The translations under genes were made by a program, and so were the position numbers. From the NCBI GenBank assembly GCA_937949545.1, contig CALEDR010000021.1, positions 143,235 through 207,234 on the forward strand: a DNA stretch of 64,000 nt. The letters are read 5' to 3'. The notes below the pieces were generated by a model, which saw only the letters and a list, made by a program, of their open reading frames with translations, did no database searches and was not told the origin of the DNA. The DNA comes from an uncultured Phycisphaerae bacterium (GTDB lineage Bacteria; Planctomycetota; Phycisphaerae; Sedimentisphaerales; Anaerohalosphaeraceae). Of this stretch, positions 60,069-64,000 are shown one piece after another (within the stretch, counting starts at the first letter, position 1; the number at the start of each line of letters is the position of its first letter).

Positions 60069-61088
60069 ATGAAAAAGAGAGGTTTTACACTCATTGAGCT
60101 CTTGGTGGTCATCGCCATCATCGCGATGCTGCTGGCCATCCTGATGCCCGCCCTGAACAAGGTCAAAAAGATCGCTCAGCGGGTGGTCTGCGGCACCAAC
60201 CTCAAGGGCCTGGGCAACGCCATGACCGTTTACGCCAACGACTTCTCAGGCCAATTCCCCTGCCAAGGCCAGGGAGCTGCTCATGTGTGGGCGGAAAACA
60301 CGGCAGGTTGGCAGAACCCTCAAAAGGACTGGAGAACTACACCTGGAAACATCACGGTCGGAGCAAGTTTGTATCTCCTGGTCAGACTGGCTGATGTGAG
60401 CCCGAAATCCTTTGTATGTCCTGCCAGCGATCAAAAGGAATTCTCCGGAAGAAACGGTACAAACTATGACATTGTTGAACTCTGGGACTTTGGAACCACA
60501 AGTTCGGGAAGCGGCGCCTCCGGCTCCTGGGGAGCAGAAGGACCTGCCCGTTGCGTCAGCTATTCCTACCATCAGCCCTATATGGGGACAGCCAGCACCG
60601 GCAGTCCGGGGCGGTTCCGTGCGGATGATACACGCTCGGCGGCCTTTGCCATTCTGGGCGACAAAAATCCCTGGTATGACCCCAAACTTACAAATGTTGT
60701 AACATCTTTTACAAGTTTAACAGCGTATACGCCTGAAACCGTCGCCCCTATAGCCGGTCATTGGGAGACCTCACCAACCTTGCCAACCGGAATCAATCTT
60801 CGCCAAGCTATTATGGTAGCCAATGCTCAGGCTCATGAACGGGAAGGACAGAACATTACCTTCGCAGACGGGCACAACGAATTTGTAAGAACATCTGATG
60901 TGGGTGTAAAGAATGACAATGTATATACACGCCACAACCCGGCGAATACCGGCACAAATCCGTACCACTGGAGACGCGGTGTCCCGCCGGACAACGGAAA
61001 CCCGAACCGCAACGGAACCGATGAAGCACCAATGTCTGGGGAAGATTCTTTCCTCGTCAATGATTTCCTCGGCTCGGCAGTTCGATAA
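60069..61088 (+). CDS. Large prepilin-like (DUF1559-like) protein
   Basis: This 339-residue protein starts [21 protein letters not shown] with a prepilin cleavage site after Gly5 and Glu at position 5. The line [20 protein letters not shown] and a C-terminal region with [10 protein letters not shown] are typical of the long prepilin-like proteins expanded in Planctomycetota. These proteins have a prepilin head, an H-x-G-type motif (DGHNEF) and unknown function, probably exported or fibre-associated. AAGGAG lies eight bases before the ATG. A strong terminator follows at 61121-61150. It is unlinked to the main pilus operon. Confidence 0.85.
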   Translation: MKKRGFTLIELLVVIAIIAMLLAILMPALNKVKKIAQRVVCGTNLKGLGNAMTVYANDFSGQFPCQGQGAAHVWAENTAGWQNPQKDWRTTPGNITVGASLYLLVRLADVSPKSFVCPASDQKEFSGRNGTNYDIVELWDFGTTSSGSGASGSWGAEGPARCVSYSYHQPYMGTASTGSPGRFRADDTRSAAFAILGDKNPWYDPKLTNVVTSFTSLTAYTPETVAPIAGHWETSPTLPTGINLRQAIMVANAQAHEREGQNITFADGHNEFVRTSDVGVKNDNVYTRHNPANTGTNPYHWRRGVPPDNGNPNRNGTDEAPMSGEDSFLVNDFLGSAVR

Positions 61089-61120
61089 AAGCAGACTTGC
61101 CAAAAATCAGTTGATTCTTC

Positions 61121-61150
61121 AGGCCCTTTCTTCAGAAAGGGCCTTTTTTA
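61121..61150 (+). terminator. Rho-independent terminator of the prepilin-like gene
   Basis: AGGCCCTTTC pairs with GAAAGGGCCT (ten base pairs) across four bases, followed by TTTTTTA. It lies 33 bases after the stop. Confidence 0.93.
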
Positions 61151-61168
61151 TTGGATCAAAATCATCAA

Positions 61169-61924
61169 CTAGACTAAATATACGGCTATTACGATCGGAT
61201 GTCGTCGCCCTTTCATGGGCCGACGAAGAGGACTTTCGTCCGTTGGAAAAATGGTCCAGTTGCAATAAACAAACGGCTGATGTTCAGGTGGAAAATCTTC
61301 CGAAGTGATTTTTTCAACCTTCCTAAACAAATCCCGAAAACGTTCGTAATAATCTGCTCCCGGTGCCCGCACATGTCCAAACGCATGAGGATTCGGACAA
61401 TGATATTCCACCGTTACATCCGATACGATCGGCACCTCGATAATCGCCAGCCCGCCGGGGCGAAGAATTCGTCGAATTTCACACATCGCCTGTCTGTCCT
61501 CAGAAATGTGTTCCAACACATGGGAAGCAAATACAACATCAAATGAACCATCTGAAAACGGCAATCGGCGAATATCAGCCCTGACCTCTACCTCCGGCAT
61601 CTGAATATCTGTTGTGATTACCTGCCGAAATAACTTCCGAAATTCTTCGTAAAACAGAGGTTCCGGAGCAAAATGGAGAAGAATTTTTTCCGAAAATCTG
61701 TACTGTTCAGCTAACCGATGCATCAAAAGCCATTGGACGCGCTGCCTTTCCGCAGCTCCACATCTCGCACATAACGCATGTTTACGTTGAAGAGGATGCC
61801 CCGGGCGATCCATTAGAAATGAACCTCGATATCCGCATATTGGACATAAAAAAGAAGGAAAAAACAAATGACGTATACGAAATCGAAATAATCGAAACGG
61901 ACCCAAGTACGGATCAGCATTCAT
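61169..61924 (-). CDS. SAM-dependent methyltransferase with N-terminal zinc-ribbon-like cysteines
   Basis: This 251-residue protein has two CxxC pairs (CPICG and CARCG) in the first 60 residues, then a class I methyltransferase domain. Its core is FDVVFASHVLEHI and IRRILRPGGLAIIEVP, and motif I is reduced (ITTDIQMPEVEV). Its place after two glycosyltransferase genes suggests methylation of a surface sugar. GGGGAAG precedes the ATG. The real substrate is unknown. Confidence 0.82.
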   Translation of the reverse strand: MNADPYLGPFRLFRFRIRHLFFPSFLCPICGYRGSFLMDRPGHPLQRKHALCARCGAAERQRVQWLLMHRLAEQYRFSEKILLHFAPEPLFYEEFRKLFRQVITTDIQMPEVEVRADIRRLPFSDGSFDVVFASHVLEHISEDRQAMCEIRRILRPGGLAIIEVPIVSDVTVEYHCPNPHAFGHVRAPGADYYERFRDLFRKVEKITSEDFPPEHQPFVYCNWTIFPTDESPLRRPMKGRRHPIVIAVYLV

Positions 61925-61937
61925 GACTTCCCCTTTT

Positions 61938-63194
61938 TCAAAAAGGCTTCCTCCAAAGTAGTTCGGAAAACAGACTCTCCAGCCGCCGATTTAATTCCCG
62001 AATATCATAATTGTTTCTCACATACTCGCGTCCTCTCCTGCCCATCTCTCTGCGAATCTCCGGATGTTCAGCCAGATATTGAATCTTTTCCGCCAAAGCA
62101 CGGCTGTCTCGCTCCGGTACCAGATACCCCGTCTGCCCATCCAAAACCGTTTCTTCAAACGCACCGTGACGGGTGGCAATCACCGCCAGGCCATACGCCT
62201 GCGCTTCCAACAAAACAACCCCCTGACCCTCCTGATTGCCGTCTGAATCCGTCACACTCGGATGCAGAAAAATATGACTCGTCCGGTACAGCCGATCCAG
62301 TACCTCATCCGAAACCCACCCAAGAATTCGGATCCTATCCCCAAACCCGCTCCGGTCAATTTGTCCCTGCAAATCCCAACGAAGCGGGCCATCCCCGACA
62401 ATCCAGTACTCCAGATTCGGGTACTGCTTCATCACCTCGACGGCTGCCTCGATCGCATACGCCCGCCCCTTCATCTCCACCAGCCGCCCGACACTTAAAA
62501 TCCGAATCGGATCCCCCGCAGAAAACCGCTTCGGCTCAAACGGAATTTGATCCGTCTCCACCCCCATCGGAATCTTCACCATTCTCTCGGCCGGAGCCCC
62601 CAAAGCCAGAAGATGATTCTTCGTTCTCTCACTGTTATAAGTAAACAAATCCCCCTCCTCCAGCAGCTGCCGATACACCTGCACCCCGTGCTGCCGGACA
62701 TAAGCCGTCACGTCAAACCCATGAAACGTCGTCACCGCCTTCCGGCAGATCCCTGCCTTCCGAAGAAATAAGGCCGCCTCCCCCATTGGCCCAAAATGCC
62801 CATGCGCAATATCATAACGGCGTCCCAGGCAGCACAAACCATAATAAAAACACACATAATCGAACCCACGCCACCTCGCCAGATTGGCTTTCAAAACGCA
62901 GAATAAATCCAGAGGATGCCGAATGAGATTCAGAAGAATCAGCCCCGCCGTTTTCAGACGGCATCTCCATTTCTCCACCGGAACTGACGGCAGATACCGA
63001 GTCCGGCTCAGAAGCCCGTACCGCTGAACCTCTTCGTGCATAACCGGACTTTCCTCAGCATACTGAGCCGCAATCTCCACCTGATGCCCCCGCTCCAGCA
63101 TCCCGGCAATCTGGCGAAGCACAAACCGCTCCGACATCGAGGGGAAAATCCGGACCAGATAAACAATCCGCAGCGGCCGCTTATCAGATGTCAT
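61938..63194 (-). CDS. Family 4 glycosyltransferase
   Basis: This 418-residue GT-B protein begins with IVYLVRIFPSMSERFVLRQI, the start typical of exopolysaccharide glycosyltransferases of the WcaL type. The C-terminal donor domain has ILSVGRLVEMKGRAYAIEA, WIVGDGPLRWDL and the E-x7-E motif in EGQGVVLLEAQAYG. It would add a hexose to a lipid-linked glycan. It is adjacent to the GT2 gene with one base between stop and start, so the two are coupled. Confidence 0.92.
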   Translation of the reverse strand: MTSDKRPLRIVYLVRIFPSMSERFVLRQIAGMLERGHQVEIAAQYAEESPVMHEEVQRYGLLSRTRYLPSVPVEKWRCRLKTAGLILLNLIRHPLDLFCVLKANLARWRGFDYVCFYYGLCCLGRRYDIAHGHFGPMGEAALFLRKAGICRKAVTTFHGFDVTAYVRQHGVQVYRQLLEEGDLFTYNSERTKNHLLALGAPAERMVKIPMGVETDQIPFEPKRFSAGDPIRILSVGRLVEMKGRAYAIEAAVEVMKQYPNLEYWIVGDGPLRWDLQGQIDRSGFGDRIRILGWVSDEVLDRLYRTSHIFLHPSVTDSDGNQEGQGVVLLEAQAYGLAVIATRHGAFEETVLDGQTGYLVPERDSRALAEKIQYLAEHPEIRREMGRRGREYVRNNYDIRELNRRLESLFSELLWRKPF

Positions 63195-63195
63195 C

Positions 63196-64000
63196 TTAAC
63201 GACCTCCCCGGAAACGTCTTTTCAGCCGGAAATAGCTGTCAATTATTGGGGACATCGTTCGCCCAAACCGGCACCGAAGCCATGTCTCAATCCAAAGCCG
63301 CACCGGCAGCAAATACCGAAATCGCTTTGCCATCTCCAGCACCTGCGCATTCGGCTCATCCGCCAGAAGGTCCCGGATCCACTTCTGCAGCAAGGCAGCG
63401 GCACACATCTCAAATGCCCTCCGTTTCCCAAAGCGTTCTGACAAGTCCAGATGACGCAGCAGAAAGGCCGTCTTTTCTTCCGCCGACCGCCGATGCCGCT
63501 GGGTAATCCCCTCTGCTCGACCGAAATAATGAATCGCCAATGGTTCCGAACTGTATCCGACCCCAGGATAATGATAGGCCAACCGCAGAGCCACATCCGG
63601 GTCATGATTGAGAACCTGCCCCGGAAGAAACATCCCGACCTGTACCAGAGCATCTTTGCGAATCAGCATAGTTATGGTATGAACCGGTATATCCTGAGCA
63701 TAGGCATCCAAAAAATCCGAGAAACACTCTCCCTGTCCCAGCAGCTTCCGAGCAGTTTCTTGATGATGAGCTGCCTGACATCTCCCATCCGGCTTTTGTA
63801 CCAGATAATTGCCGTATGCCCAAACCAGATACGGATTCCTTTCCAGCAAAGAATGCTGCACCTCTAATTTTTTCGGCAGCCACTCATCATCCGCATCCAG
63901 CAGGGCAATCCAGGTCCCCCGTGCCTGTTCGATCGCGCAATTTCTCGCCTCATTGGCCCCGCGATGCTTCTGAAACAGGTATCGAACATGACCCCCGTAC
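63196..64000 (-). CDS. Family 2 glycosyltransferase, C-terminal part (runs off right edge)
   Basis: The reading frame is open to base 64000 and continues beyond it. At the edge it reads VRYLFQKHRGANEARNCAIE, then RGTWIALLDADDEWLPKKLE, the GT2 pattern with the DADD metal-binding site. Further on, NHDPDVALRLAYHYPG follows. The 268 visible codons end with a basic C terminus (FRLKRRFRGGR). The N-terminal nucleotide-binding strands lie outside the window. It is the first visible gene of the minus-strand GT2-GT4-methyltransferase operon. Confidence 0.9.
   Translation of the reverse strand, partial: YGGHVRYLFQKHRGANEARNCAIEQARGTWIALLDADDEWLPKKLEVQHSLLERNPYLVWAYGNYLVQKPDGRCQAAHHQETARKLLGQGECFSDFLDAYAQDIPVHTITMLIRKDALVQVGMFLPGQVLNHDPDVALRLAYHYPGVGYSSEPLAIHYFGRAEGITQRHRRSAEEKTAFLLRHLDLSERFGKRRAFEMCAAALLQKWIRDLLADEPNAQVLEMAKRFRYLLPVRLWIETWLRCRFGRTMSPIIDSYFRLKRRFRGGR

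Overview
The window looks like chromosomal DNA of a Planctomycetota bacterium, most likely class Phycisphaerae. This is inferred from gene content, not from a database search. The pointers are an LpxC-FabZ fusion in a complete early lipid A cluster, PEP-CTERM proteins, short dockerin-like repeats on secreted proteins, a Rhodopirellula-type ECF sigma factor next to a FecR-like protein, a long DUF1559-like prepilin, and a CotH-type protein. The class III ribonucleotide reductase and pyruvate phosphate dikinase suggest an anaerobic or facultative life with a Gram-negative envelope.

Layout. 1-326: start of a CotH-like gene running off the left edge. 510-16109: a type IV pilus / type II secretion locus on the plus strand. 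Its order is degenerate hybrid kinase, GspE ATPase, GspF platform protein, three pilin-like proteins, two large PilX-like paralogs, PilM, PilN, PilO, an orphan ParA, a PilP/GspC-like protein and a secretin. One small membrane gene on the opposite strand interrupts it. 16208-19701: a hotdog/Coq7-like fusion, a four-CBS protein, a GDPD lipoprotein and a small Cys-rich protein. 19852-26126: secreted and surface functions, namely a GH99-like protein behind an operator-bearing promoter, an ECF sigma / FecR-NPCBM pair and two paralogous exported proteins.

26205-32251 (minus) is the most striking locus. One cobalamin riboswitch leads an operon nrdD-nrdG-dcd-metE. NrdD/NrdG and MetE are the B12-independent alternatives to NrdJ and MetH, so one B12 sensor appears to switch two metabolic bypasses together. 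A tRNA-Val, a PEP-CTERM protein with autotransporter-type repeats and a candidate small RNA follow.

35286-41283 carries a metallo-hydrolase, a flavin-binding protein, a CusS-like histidine kinase paired with an OmpR-type regulator that has lost its receiver domain, and ppdK. 41452-55326 is a long co-directional minus-strand block. It runs glmU-like, prs, rplY, pth, rpsF, ssb, rpsR, rplI, dnaB, bamA, ompH-like, lpxD, lpxC-fabZ, lpxA and a Gfo/Idh oxidoreductase. It joins translation, replication and outer-membrane biogenesis.

55361-64000 holds two tRNA-Gln genes, an unidentified structured RNA with its own promoter, a Spy-like protein, a small Cys-rich secreted protein, Dus, an AGX-type nucleotidyltransferase, a prepilin-like protein behind a heavily structured leader, and a surface-polysaccharide group (methyltransferase, GT4, partial GT2). 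I see no insertion sequence, integrase, prophage or CRISPR array.
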